Of a stretch of 64,000 nt of DNA, positions 26,725-34,378 are shown in pieces. Every line of letters begins with the position of its first letter. The stretch's first letter is position 1. The position numbers and the translations under genes are program-made. This DNA comes from Clostridiales bacterium (GTDB taxonomy: Bacteria; Bacillota; Clostridia; Christensenellales; Aristaeellaceae). The notes beneath the pieces were generated by a model that saw only the letters and a list, made by a program, of their open reading frames with translations, made no database searches and had not been told where the DNA came from. The DNA is taken from the NCBI GenBank assembly GCA_015056205.1, contig SVGS01000002.1, positions 1-64,000 on the forward strand, written 5' to 3'.

Positions 26725-26781
26725 ATGTTGTGGAAAATGTGCAACGTACTGCTCTTTAAAGGCGTAATTGCTGCCCCGTAA
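26725..26781 (+). CDS. Leader peptide upstream of the MFS exporter
   Basis: A short frame of 18 codons, MLWKMCNVLLFKGVIAAP, has a perfect ribosome binding site (AAGGAGG, 26709-26715) 9 nt upstream of its ATG and begins about 18 nt into the predicted transcript. Its last codons and stop lie within the 5' arm and loop of the terminator hairpin at 26758-26801. A ribosome translating or stalled on it would therefore change folding of the leader. This is the layout of ribosome-mediated attenuation (erm, tet(M) and bmrB types). It is too short for the ORF track. Confidence 0.75.
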   Translation: MLWKMCNVLLFKGVIAAP

Positions 26782-26801
26782 GGGGGAAGTATGCCTTTTT
26801 T
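26758..26801 (+). terminator. Attenuator terminator in the MFS leader
   Basis: AAAGGCGTA (26758-26766) pairs with TATGCCTTT (26790-26798) including one wobble pair; inside, CCCC (26774-26777) pairs with GGGG (26782-26785). A run of six T (26796-26801) completes an intrinsic terminator upstream of the structural gene. The leader-peptide stop codon lies at the tip. Confidence 0.75.
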
Positions 26802-26830
26802 GAGCCCGAACCGGGTCACGGGTATATATT

Positions 26831-26867
26831 CTCCTTAACAGAAAACATGATTGTTAAGGAGTTTTTT
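26831..26867 (+). promoter_or_regulatory. Hairpin sequestering the ribosome binding site of the MFS gene
   Basis: CTCCTTAACA (26831-26840) pairs perfectly with TGTTAAGGAG (26852-26861) around an 11-nt loop. The AAGGAG of the 3' arm is the only ribosome binding site of the MFS gene (8 nt before its ATG), so the closed hairpin blocks translation. Six T follow the stem, so the same structure could also terminate transcription. Confidence 0.78.
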
Positions 26868-26869
26868 AT

Positions 26870-27967
26870 ATGTTCAAAATCAAAAACCAAATCAGAAAAC
26901 TTTATGCCTCTTCTGTTTTGACCAACCTTTCTCTGACCGGCGCCTGGGTTACGATTCTGGCCGCCCGGGGGTTCAGCCTGCCGGAGATCGGCCTGGCAGA
27001 AACGGCTTACCATGCTGCAAGCCTGCTGACCGAAATCCCGTCCGGTACACTGGCGGATATATACGGAAGAAAAAGAATGCTGCTTATCAGTGCTTTGATT
27101 CATATTCTGGCCAGCGTTACGATGATCGTATCCAATGATCTTTTCATGGTTTGCCTGTCTATCGCACTGTACGCAGTTTGTGACAGCTTTGCCTCAGGAT
27201 CCGGCGATGCGCTTGCTTATGATTCGCTGAAAAGCGCCGGGAAAGAATCGGAATATGACAGGTATGAATCCAATCAGCTGATCATTTATCGCCTGTTCGG
27301 CGGGATTTCCACGCTGTGCGCGGGTTTTGCCCTGATTATCGGATATCGTATAGCCTATGCAGCGGGGATTGTGACCTGCCTGATCAGGATAGGGATACTG
27401 CTTTCTCTGAGGGAGATCCATGTGGAAAAGACCGGACCAGAGCCTGCAGTGATCTCTCCCCTGAAAGCTTTGTTCGGGTGCTTTCGGGACAGTTTGCGAT
27501 TTCTGAAAAAGGAGACGAAGGCCTTTTTACTGATGATGTCCAATTCTCTGGTTGGCGCGATGGATATTCTGTTACTTTTTTTCCTGCAGGCAAAGCTTCC
27601 CGCTGCCGGAGTTTCGGGGGAATGGCTTGGACCTGCGCTGCTTCTGATGCAGCTGGGGGGAATCATCGGGGCTAAAATGGTCCTGAGGTTCAGGAACTGC
27701 AGTTACAGAGGAATCTTCCTGGCTGCTGCAGGGCTGGTGGTTACGGGCATTGCAATGGAACATACGGGCATTCCTCTTCTTATGACTGCCGGCGGATTCA
27801 TTGCGGCGTTGGCCGACGATGCACTTCAGGTACGAACCAACACACGTCTGCAGAATATGTTTCTCTCCGGGTATCGGGCGACATTGATTTCCATAGAGTG
27901 CTTTACATTCTCGATCATCATGATCGTTCTTTCGCCTTTGGCGGGATTCTTTTTCTCGATCTGGTAA
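26870..27967 (+). CDS. MFS transporter, probable drug exporter
   Basis: 365-residue major facilitator protein with about 11-12 membrane helices. The loop between helices 2 and 3 reads SGTLADIYGRKRML, matching the MFS signature G.LAD..GR(K/R). Its small size and lack of a sugar-transport motif fit drug:proton antiporters. The leader with a translated peptide, terminator and buried ribosome binding site suggests induction by a ribosome-targeting compound, so antibiotic efflux is the favoured but unproven role. Base composition is slightly lower in GC than the flanks, in keeping with acquired DNA. Confidence 0.85.
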   Translation: MFKIKNQIRKLYASSVLTNLSLTGAWVTILAARGFSLPEIGLAETAYHAASLLTEIPSGTLADIYGRKRMLLISALIHILASVTMIVSNDLFMVCLSIALYAVCDSFASGSGDALAYDSLKSAGKESEYDRYESNQLIIYRLFGGISTLCAGFALIIGYRIAYAAGIVTCLIRIGILLSLREIHVEKTGPEPAVISPLKALFGCFRDSLRFLKKETKAFLLMMSNSLVGAMDILLLFFLQAKLPAAGVSGEWLGPALLLMQLGGIIGAKMVLRFRNCSYRGIFLAAAGLVVTGIAMEHTGIPLLMTAGGFIAALADDALQVRTNTRLQNMFLSGYRATLISIECFTFSIIMIVLSPLAGFFFSIW

Positions 27968-28119
27968 GGTATGCAATATGCTGAGAGGGCAACGGGGTGC
28001 GTTACAACGCTGACATGTAAGACTGTCAGCAGAAGGAGTTATGCGGCAATATGCGGCAGTAAACGGCATTTTATGCATCACGAGTGCCCGGATGGTGACG
28101 AAATTCGCCTGACAAGCGC

Positions 28120-28148
28120 TTGATGGCATAGACTTTCTATGATAAAAT
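28120..28148 (+). promoter_or_regulatory. Likely promoter of the Phd/ParE module
   Basis: TTGATG (28120-28125) and TAAAAT (28143-28148) with a 17-bp spacer, 31 bp upstream of the antitoxin start. Matches are moderate. Confidence 0.45.
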
Positions 28149-28179
28149 TTGTCTACAGAAAAACAAGGAGGCTTTTATC

Positions 28180-28461
28180 ATGCTTACTTTCAGAGAGGCC
28201 ATCAGACCGTCCGCCGACCTGAGGAACCACTATAATGAAGTATCCAGGCAATGCAGGGAGAACAAGGAAGCAGTGATCATTACAGTTAACGGACGGGGTG
28301 ATACCGTTTCGCTTGCCTACGAAGAATATAACCGTCTGAAAGCAAGAATAGAGCTTCTGGAGATTCTTGCAGAAGCGGAAGAGGACGTGAAAAACGGCAG
28401 AACTGCGCCTGCCCGGGAAACATTCAATGACCTGAGGGATCTTCTGTCGGGGGGATTATGA
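28180..28461 (+). CDS. Phd/YefM-family antitoxin
   Basis: 93 residues. The N-terminal half (IRPSADLRNHYNEVSRQC...VIITVNGRGDTVSLAYEEY) is the Phd/YefM DNA-binding and dimerisation fold. The C-terminal tail (ILAEAEEDVKNGRTAPARETF) would wrap the toxin. AAGGAGG lies 9 nt before ATG. It precedes and overlaps the ParE-like toxin gene by 4 nt, the usual arrangement, and probably represses the operon. Confidence 0.88.
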   Translation: MLTFREAIRPSADLRNHYNEVSRQCRENKEAVIITVNGRGDTVSLAYEEYNRLKARIELLEILAEAEEDVKNGRTAPARETFNDLRDLLSGGL

Positions 28462-28778
28462 TGGAGTATAAGGTACTGAGAACAGATACAGCAGATTCCC
28501 TCTTCAGAAATATCATACTCTATGTTGCCGAAAGATTCGGGAATGATGTTGCTCTGGAAAAACTGAATGCGCCGGAAACTTCTGTTCTCGCTCTTGCAGA
28601 TAACCCGTATATCGGGACAGATCCGAGATATACTGTGCTGAAACGTCAGGGGTACAAGGTCCTGATTACTGAAAAAGATCTGGTGTTCTACAAGATCAAT
28701 GAGGAGCAAAAGGAAGTTACGATTTATGCAGTATTCGACCAGCGGCAGGACTATCTGAGTATTATCAGGGGCTTATGA
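28458..28778 (+). CDS. ParE/RelE-superfamily toxin
   Basis: 106 residues. The fold is indicated by RNIILYVAERFGN...ALEKLNAPETSVLALADNPYIG and the C-terminal strands KVLITEKDLVFYKINEE and VTIYAVFDQRQDY. This matches ParE-type plasmid stabilisation toxins better than the catalytic mRNA interferases RelE or YoeB. ParE members poison DNA gyrase; whether this one does is not known. ATGATG offers two starts; the first overlaps the antitoxin stop by 4 nt. Confidence 0.87.
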   Translation: MMEYKVLRTDTADSLFRNIILYVAERFGNDVALEKLNAPETSVLALADNPYIGTDPRYTVLKRQGYKVLITEKDLVFYKINEEQKEVTIYAVFDQRQDYLSIIRGL

Positions 28779-28897
28779 AATCCGTTCTGCAGCTCAGAGA
28801 TTTAACTCATAATACAAAAAGCGCAGTCTGGACAGGGACAGCTGCTCTGTTCAGTACAAACGGATCTGACAGACCGGGAGAAGAAAGGAGCAGACGG

Positions 28898-29557
28898 ATG
28901 AAACACATCTATTCTGAAATGCCGGAAAGTCTGAAGGGAACCTATGCGGATTATTCCAGGAACTTTGGCTTCTCATGGAAGGAGTTCGTGGCGACGGTGC
29001 CGTCACCGCTGTTTTTGGTAACCACTTATAAATCAAACGGCCTGCCCAACGCCTGTATGCAGTCCTGGGCTGCTTTCACCAGCGCTGACCACGGAAAGGG
29101 TTTCTATGCAATCCTGACCAGCGTGAATAAAAACGGACATCTCTATAAGACCTTAAATGAACAGCAGGAAGCTGTAATCAATTTCATGTCGGCAGATTAC
29201 CATGCCGCCTGCATGGCAACCATCCGGAACAACGCATTTGAGGCAGACGAGATTACAGCTTCCGGGCTGACAGTGGAAAAAGCGAGCCGGGTAAACGCCC
29301 CGATGGTCAAAGAATGCTTTATGAACCTGGAATGCCGGTATGTATGGGAAAAAGAGATCGTACCGGGAGACGATCATGTGATGATCTGCCTGGAAGTGCT
29401 GGGTGTGCATATCGATGAGGATCATCTGGAAGACAGGACTGGCGAAGAGGGTCTTCTTTATAACATTCATTACCAGATGAATCCGGAGCATGTGATGAAA
29501 ACCGGACATGATTATGCGGCTGTGCTGCAGAAAAAGATTGAAATGATGGAATACTGA
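28898..29557 (+). CDS. Flavin reductase-like (FMN-binding split-barrel) protein
   Basis: 219 residues. PSPLFLVTTYKSNGLPNACMQSW is the FMN-binding strand region of flavin-reductase-like split-barrel proteins, and FYAILTSVNKNGHLYKTL corresponds to the next loop. ATG 28898 (MKHIYSEM) is chosen because AAAGGAG lies about 9 nt upstream; the ORF-track start reaches back to the toxin gene. Such proteins reduce or bind FMN and often work with monooxygenases; none is adjacent. It follows the toxin gene by about 120 nt. Confidence 0.82.
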   Translation: MKHIYSEMPESLKGTYADYSRNFGFSWKEFVATVPSPLFLVTTYKSNGLPNACMQSWAAFTSADHGKGFYAILTSVNKNGHLYKTLNEQQEAVINFMSADYHAACMATIRNNAFEADEITASGLTVEKASRVNAPMVKECFMNLECRYVWEKEIVPGDDHVMICLEVLGVHIDEDHLEDRTGEEGLLYNIHYQMNPEHVMKTGHDYAAVLQKKIEMMEY

Positions 29558-29846
29558 TCCTGCTATGATTTAGACTGGCCGTCATGCATACACTGAGTTC
29601 GGAGGAAAACATCAAGAAATGCAAGGTATGGCCATGGGATGCTGCAACCAGCCAGGTTGCAGCGCGAATTGCTTCTTTAGAATTAACCGGAAAGGCAGAA
29701 TTACACCTTTAAAAATGACTGGACAGAACCGGCCAAATGCGGAAAAGCAGAGCCTTTTGATGGATTAACCGGGAAAAGCCGGCCAGTGGAGGCGGAGCGA
29801 AGCTGGAATTCAAAAATCTCGATTTCGGAACCAAAGGGCCGTGGGG

Positions 29847-29892
29847 AAAGCCGCTGACGACCTCCTGTGGAGGAAATCACGTCGGTGGCTTT
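29847..29892. other. Two-part hairpin in the structured region
   Basis: AAAGCCGCTGACG (29847-29859) pairs with CGTCGGTGGCTTT (29880-29892) with a small internal mismatch, and CCTCC (29861-29865) pairs with GGAGG (29869-29873) inside it. It ends only 3 nt before the next long hairpin. Confidence 0.55.
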
Positions 29893-29895
29893 CTC

Positions 29896-29944
29896 AAACT
29901 CAAAGGCCTGAGCTCCCAGATGGGGAGTCAGGCCTATTGAGTTT
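29896..29944 (+). terminator. Long hairpin, possible terminator
   Basis: Three stacked stems: AAACTCAA/TTGAGTTT, AGGCCTGA/TCAGGCCT and CTCCC/GGGAG with one-base bulges, about 21 bp in total. The 3' arm ends in GTTT without a longer T run. It probably ends transcription from the flavin reductase side or caps a small RNA. Confidence 0.55.
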
Positions 29945-30054
29945 GCGGATGAATCCCGTCCCGGCGGATATGTCCTATTTAAAAATACTACTGTCTGGGA
30001 TATGATATAAAAGAAATATCAGATACCTGTGAAATCTGCATCAGCATTTTGCGC

Positions 30055-30083
30055 TTGACCTTGCACCTGACTGCAATGATAAC
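30055..30083 (+). promoter_or_regulatory. Promoter/operator of the MerR-family gene
   Basis: TTGACC (30055-30060) and GATAAC (30078-30083) are 17 bp apart. Between them lies the dyad TTGCA-CCTGAC-TGCAA (30061-30076), placed as MerR operators are, inside the spacer. The regulator gene begins 23 bp downstream, which suggests autoregulation. Confidence 0.5.
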
Positions 30084-30105
30084 GTACCTGCGAGGAGGTT
30101 GAGAT

Positions 30106-30996
30106 ATGATTACGATCCAGGGTTTCGCCAGATTGTGCGGATGCAATACCCAGACGCTGCGCTACTATGACCGGATCGGCCTGCTTGCCCCGGCCAGGGT
30201 GGATGAATGGACCGGCTACCGGTACTATGAAGAAGAGCAGGCTATGCTGTTTGTGAGGATCAGGAACCTGCAGCAGGCGGATTTCTCCATTGAGGAGATC
30301 AAATCATTGCTCGGCCGGAATGATGATTATGTTCTCGCGGCGTTTGACCGGAAAGTGGAGGAGCAGAAGCAGAAGCTGGCGAAAATCCGGGAAATACAAA
30401 GAGCGTATCTCGAAGAAATAATGGAAATGCGCAATGCGGTCAACACAATCATGGATTACGTGGAAAGGAAACTGGACAACCCGGCGCTCTGGCAGGAGTT
30501 CGGGCTGGATTCACAGGGAGACACGCAGATTATCGCCAAAGTACATGAGGTCCTGACAGACTGGCTGGCCCAGTGCCGCGCGGAGGGCGCCAATGTTTCC
30601 CTTTTCACAGACAACCGGGAGTTCAGCGGCCTGAAGAATGTGGCAGAACAGATTGAGAGCGGTGCGCTGGATCATGCCGAACGGCTGGTGTTGAGCCGGG
30701 AAAACAGGGAATATGAGGATACGATCCTGGAAGGCGCGCACAGGATCTTTGCACGGGACGGATGGGAACATGTATCGGACTGGCTGAAAAATGTTCCGGA
30801 TCTTGGCGGCGGCAAGGAACATTATTTCCATTTCCGGGTTCGGGAGGGCAGTCCTGTGACTGACGGGGGCTTTCCGACAATGCTGCTGGCTGTCATGGCC
30901 GCCCGGAATCATGCAATGAGCGAGGGCGGCGGTATTACCTGCCGGGTCGATCTGAGCAACGATGGGATCAACCATGTCAGCCTGATGGAAAAGTAA
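30106..30996 (+). CDS. MerR-family transcriptional regulator
   Basis: 296 residues. The winged helix-turn-helix spans about 1-70 (FARLCGCNTQTLRYYDRIGLLAPARV, GYRYYEEEQ), followed by the coiled dimerisation helix EEQKQKLAKIREIQRAYLEEI (about 85-107). The C-terminal 170 residues are a ligand-binding domain I cannot name, without the GyrI pattern seen in the neighbours. The ribosome binding site is GAGGAGG. A segment (IKSLLGRNDDYVLAAFDRKV) occurs again, slightly diverged, in a fragment at 34.1 kb. Ligand unknown. Confidence 0.88.
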   Translation: MITIQGFARLCGCNTQTLRYYDRIGLLAPARVDEWTGYRYYEEEQAMLFVRIRNLQQADFSIEEIKSLLGRNDDYVLAAFDRKVEEQKQKLAKIREIQRAYLEEIMEMRNAVNTIMDYVERKLDNPALWQEFGLDSQGDTQIIAKVHEVLTDWLAQCRAEGANVSLFTDNREFSGLKNVAEQIESGALDHAERLVLSRENREYEDTILEGAHRIFARDGWEHVSDWLKNVPDLGGGKEHYFHFRVREGSPVTDGGFPTMLLAVMAARNHAMSEGGGITCRVDLSNDGINHVSLMEK

Positions 30997-31053
30997 AGGA
31001 CCATCGGGATGACTTTGACAGGCGGATTGATTTTTTTCCGAGGAGCTGCAGGA

Positions 31054-32073
31054 ATGAAACAGCAGATTATGGACCGATTTCCGGGAATAGGCTGCGCATG
31101 GGCGAATGGCGCAGGAAAAGAAACAACAGAATACTATGGGTTCGCTGATACAGAAAGCCGGGTTTTCGTGGATGAAAGAACTATATTTCCGGCATGTTCT
31201 GTCTCCAAATTCATCACTGCCATATGCGTAATGAAGCTGCATGAGCAGAAACTGATCAATATTGATATGCCGGTCAACCGGTACCTGCGGCAGTGGAAAC
31301 TGCTTTCCGCGGACGGACAGGAGAGCAATGCGGACATCCGATCGATCCTGCGCCATACCGCCGGAATCCTGGATGGTGAAGATGGATTCTACGGACTCCG
31401 CCGCGGCGATCCGGAGATCAGCCTGACGGATGTTCTGGAAGGAAGGACATCCTACAACAACAAGCCGGTACGGGCGGGGAAACAACAGGGACTGGCTTTT
31501 AAGTATTCGGACGCAGGATACTGCGTTTTGCAGCAGCTGGTGCAGGAGGTTATGCATACGGCCTTTAGCGACGTTTCCCGGGATATCCTGTTTGATCCGC
31601 TGGGATTAAGCAGTACATTTTTCGCAACACCCGGCAATATGGCCTGTTTTGAAGACAGGATGGCGACAGGATACGGCGACAATGGCATGCCCATACCGGG
31701 AAGGTTTCCGCAGGTCCCCGATCTGGCGGCATCCGGGCTGTGGAGCACGCCCAAAGAGCTGCTGCTGACAGCGAAGGAGTTTGTAAAAGCGCTGCATGGT
31801 GAAAGTCCGATACTGCAGACAGAATCAGCGCGGGAGATGGCAAAGCCGGTAAAGGGTTTTCCCTGGACAGGCCTTGGGATATTCACCGGCGGAGAGGACA
31901 TACTGGTCTCACAGGGATGGGGCGAAAACGGGCAGTGTATGATGAAGATGAACTGCCGTACAAGGGAGATATCGGTTGTTATGACCAACCGGAACCCGGG
32001 CGTCGATCAGGCGGAGTCAGGGATCGAATGGCTTGTGAACCGGGTGTTTACAGGTCAGTCATCCGGGGTATAA
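31054..32073 (+). CDS. Serine hydrolase of the beta-lactamase/class C family
   Basis: 339 residues. The active-site motif is SVSK (SxxK) in PACSVSKFITAI, with the second motif YSDAGY in place of the YxN of class C enzymes. The C-terminal GWGENG fits the third motif region. No signal peptide, so periplasmic-type drug resistance is unlikely; cytoplasmic esterase or peptidase activity is more plausible. ATG 31054 is chosen for its AGGAG site; the ORF-track start at 31009 would add 15 hydrophobic but unconserved residues. It follows the MerR gene and may be its target. Confidence 0.82.
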   Translation: MKQQIMDRFPGIGCAWANGAGKETTEYYGFADTESRVFVDERTIFPACSVSKFITAICVMKLHEQKLINIDMPVNRYLRQWKLLSADGQESNADIRSILRHTAGILDGEDGFYGLRRGDPEISLTDVLEGRTSYNNKPVRAGKQQGLAFKYSDAGYCVLQQLVQEVMHTAFSDVSRDILFDPLGLSSTFFATPGNMACFEDRMATGYGDNGMPIPGRFPQVPDLAASGLWSTPKELLLTAKEFVKALHGESPILQTESAREMAKPVKGFPWTGLGIFTGGEDILVSQGWGENGQCMMKMNCRTREISVVMTNRNPGVDQAESGIEWLVNRVFTGQSSGV

Positions 32074-32213
32074 ACGATCCCGGAAGGAACAGCCCTGACC
32101 GTCTGTAACGACGGGACCGTAAAGAATAACCGGAGTATCTGCCCGGCATGTACGGCAGATGATACTGACCGGGAATATAATTGGTCGTCTTTTGATGCTC
32201 TTGCCTGACATAG

Positions 32214-32465
32214 CTCTATGATGGATTATCAAATGGAAAACCTGAAATTTTTATCCTGCTGGATGAAACATACCGAGGCAAGGGATACGGAACCCAATGC
32301 GTAAAAGAACTGCTGCGGATCGCCGCGGAGGATTACGCGCTTTCCGGCGTGCACGGCGGCTGCGCCAAAGAGAATATCGTCTCTGCCCGGGCCATGGAAA
32401 AAGGCGGTATGGTGCAGTACGGCACGGAGGAAAACGGCGATCCGCTGTTCCGTTTTCCGGAATGA
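32214..32465 (+). pseudogene. C-terminal fragment of a GNAT acetyltransferase
   Basis: One frame, opened by an in-frame TAG at 32211, encodes PEIFILLDETYRGKGYGTQC and continues through ENIVSARAMEKGG to a stop at 32463-32465. The RGKGYGT sequence is the acetyl-CoA loop of GNAT enzymes, but the N-terminal half and start codon are missing. It lies directly before a complete GNAT gene of another subfamily. It is not in the ORF track because it lacks a start. Confidence 0.8.
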
Positions 32466-32481
32466 TCGGAGGAAAGAAAAC

Positions 32482-33147
32482 ATGAACAGGCCTCTTTTAT
32501 ACCGGGCTGCCGTACAGGGTGTTTTCGGCAAACGTGAAGAGTATACCCGTAGCAGTATCACAGACGCGCTGTTTGTTTATCTGGACGGGAAACCGGAACC
32601 GGAATCCGCTGCCCGGGTGGATACACATTTCAGGGTCAGGCCATTGGTATGCCTGACCGAGGAATGGGAAGAGCAGATCAGGGCACGGTATCCCGAAACG
32701 GCAATATACCGCCGAACGATGATGAGACCGGCATGCCGCTTCATCATCCCGGAAAAGACGAAACTCCCGGAAGGTTGCCGGCTGTCCGATATGGATGAGG
32801 CTGCGTTTGACCAGCATCCGTTTTCCCATGGGATGAATTATTCCTGTTATGCCGCTTTTCAGGCGGAAGGATCCGGAGCCGTCATATATCACGGCGGAGA
32901 GATTGTGGCGGCGGCGTCTTCTTTCCTGAGCCTGAACGGTGAAGTTGAAATGGATATCTTTACAAAAGAAACATATCGGGGAAAAAACCTGGCTACGGCC
33001 TGCGCCGCCCGGATGCTACGGAACTGCATGAAGCGCGGCATCACGGTCCATTGGGATGCGCAAAACGATGTTTCCCGGCACCTGGCTGAGAAATTCGGCT
33101 TTGTAGCTGAACAGGAGTATTCGGTTTGCTGGCTGCCTCAGTCATGA
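32482..33147 (+). CDS. GNAT_acetyltran-type N-acetyltransferase
   Basis: 221 residues. The N-terminal half is the atypical substrate domain of the PF12746-like GNAT group (HFRVRPLVCLTEEWEEQI) and the acetyl-CoA region is EMDIFTKETYRGKNLATACAA. The loop reads RGKNLAT rather than R/QGxGxG/A, as is usual in this group. The C-terminus NDVSRHLAEKFGF completes the fold. CGGAGGAAAG supports the start. The substrate is unknown; the gene is 17 nt from the GNAT fragment and about 80 nt before the AraC-type gene. Confidence 0.83.
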   Translation: MNRPLLYRAAVQGVFGKREEYTRSSITDALFVYLDGKPEPESAARVDTHFRVRPLVCLTEEWEEQIRARYPETAIYRRTMMRPACRFIIPEKTKLPEGCRLSDMDEAAFDQHPFSHGMNYSCYAAFQAEGSGAVIYHGGEIVAAASSFLSLNGEVEMDIFTKETYRGKNLATACAARMLRNCMKRGITVHWDAQNDVSRHLAEKFGFVAEQEYSVCWLPQS

Positions 33148-33226
33148 CCGGACAAAACAAAGCAATCCGGGACAGGTTTTTTCTTATGAACAGCCTTATG
33201 ATCAATGATGAAAGGAGGGAGACCGG

Positions 33227-34063
33227 ATGGACTGGATCAGGACAATCAACAATTCCATTGAGTATATGGAGGATCATCTGACGGATGAGATCACGCTGGC
33301 GGATATCGCAAGGCATATAAACCTTTCCGCCTTTCATTTCCAGAGGGCGTTTTCCCTGTTGACGGAGATGTCCCCTGCTGAATACCTGCGGAAAAGGCGC
33401 CTTTCACAGGCCGGGGCAGATTTGCTCAGCGGAGATGTAAAAGTCATCGATGCTGCACTGAAGTACTGCTACGAATCTCCGGAAAGCTTTACCAAAGCAT
33501 TTACACGATTTCACGGCGTTTCACCGATGCAGGTGAAAAAGGGCAGTTCCATTCAGTTCATGAACCGGTTCACCGTCCGGATCACAATTGAAGGAGGCTG
33601 TATCATGGAGTACAATATTGAAAAATGGGAAGCGATGGATCTTCTCATGCATGCAAAAGAGTTTCATGCCGAAACCAGCGAAGCGGAGATTCCGAAGTTC
33701 TGGGATGCGTATTACGCCAACGCGGAATACCGGAAGATTCCGGGGTATCTCGGCTTGTGCGCCCAGCAGAAAACCGACGGCGACGAATTCCGGTACGGCA
33801 TCGGCTGCAAAGCATCTGACGTGGAAGGTGTCCCGGAGGGATTCGAGGTCATCCATATCCCGGAGTATACCTGGGTGGTTTTCAAGTGCGTCGGGCCGGT
33901 TCCCGGAGCGATCCAAGCCATGTGGGAACGGATTTACAAGGAATGGCTTCCTGTTTCAGAATATGAGCTGATTCCGGATTATGATATTGAAAACTACCTG
34001 CCCGGTGATCCGTCTTCCCGGGATTATGTCAGTGAAATCTGCATTCCTGTCAGGAAAAAGTGA
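33227..34063 (+). CDS. AraC-family regulator with GyrI-like effector domain
   Basis: 278 residues. Residues 1-105 are a double helix-turn-helix AraC domain (ITLADIARHINLSAFHFQRAFS, SPAEYLRKRRLSQAG). Residues about 125-278 are a GyrI-like small-molecule-binding domain (YNIEKWEAMDLLMHAKEF...IPEYTWVVFKCVGPVP). The layout resembles Rob/SoxS-GyrI regulators that sense drugs or lipophilic compounds. AAAGGAGG lies 9 nt upstream of ATG. Neighbouring GNAT genes could be targets, but there is no direct evidence. Confidence 0.9.
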   Translation: MDWIRTINNSIEYMEDHLTDEITLADIARHINLSAFHFQRAFSLLTEMSPAEYLRKRRLSQAGADLLSGDVKVIDAALKYCYESPESFTKAFTRFHGVSPMQVKKGSSIQFMNRFTVRITIEGGCIMEYNIEKWEAMDLLMHAKEFHAETSEAEIPKFWDAYYANAEYRKIPGYLGLCAQQKTDGDEFRYGIGCKASDVEGVPEGFEVIHIPEYTWVVFKCVGPVPGAIQAMWERIYKEWLPVSEYELIPDYDIENYLPGDPSSRDYVSEICIPVRKK

Positions 34064-34079
34064 CGCGGAGGGAAAAAAG

Positions 34080-34214
34080 ATGGATCAACCGACTTTGGAC
34101 CGGTTGCCGGAGGAAGAAACGCCGGAGGTGCGACTTAGAACGGAAATCAAATCATTGCTCAGTCAGGATGATGATTATGTCCTCGCGGCGTTTGACCGGA
34201 AAGTGCAGGAGTGA
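34080..34214 (+). pseudogene. Small ORF containing a copy of part of the MerR gene
   Basis: A 44-codon frame with its own GGAGGG ribosome binding site encodes an unassigned N-terminus and then EIKSLLSQDDDYVLAAFDRK. This segment matches residues of the MerR-family protein encoded at 30106-30996 (IKSLLGRNDDYVLAAFDRK), and the DNA is alike from 34146 to about 34210. It is a fragment of a second MerR-type gene or a duplication; function as a short peptide is doubtful. Confidence 0.7.
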
Positions 34215-34378
34215 AACAGAAGATCACCATTGCCGGCGCAACCACAGGTTGCGCCATTTCGTAAAAGCGCAAATAAGGGTTGGTGGAGACTGAAGAGTCC
34301 TTCTGTTAACCTGTTTCTGCACCGCGGAGCAAAAGATCTTTCCAGAAACAGCAAAGAGCGATTCGGAGGAGGATGACC

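Larger units (their letters stand above)
29558..30105. other. Structured non-coding region
   Basis: About 550 bp with no credible gene, although a 42-codon frame from ATG 29584 is open and unrecognised. It has three strong inverted repeats: GCTGCAACC/GGTTGCAGC (29641-29663), AAAGCC...GGCTTT with an inner CCTCC/GGAGG (29847-29892), and a 49-nt hairpin at 29896-29944. Promoter elements for the MerR gene lie at its end. It may hold a structured RNA; I cannot name one. Confidence 0.5.
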
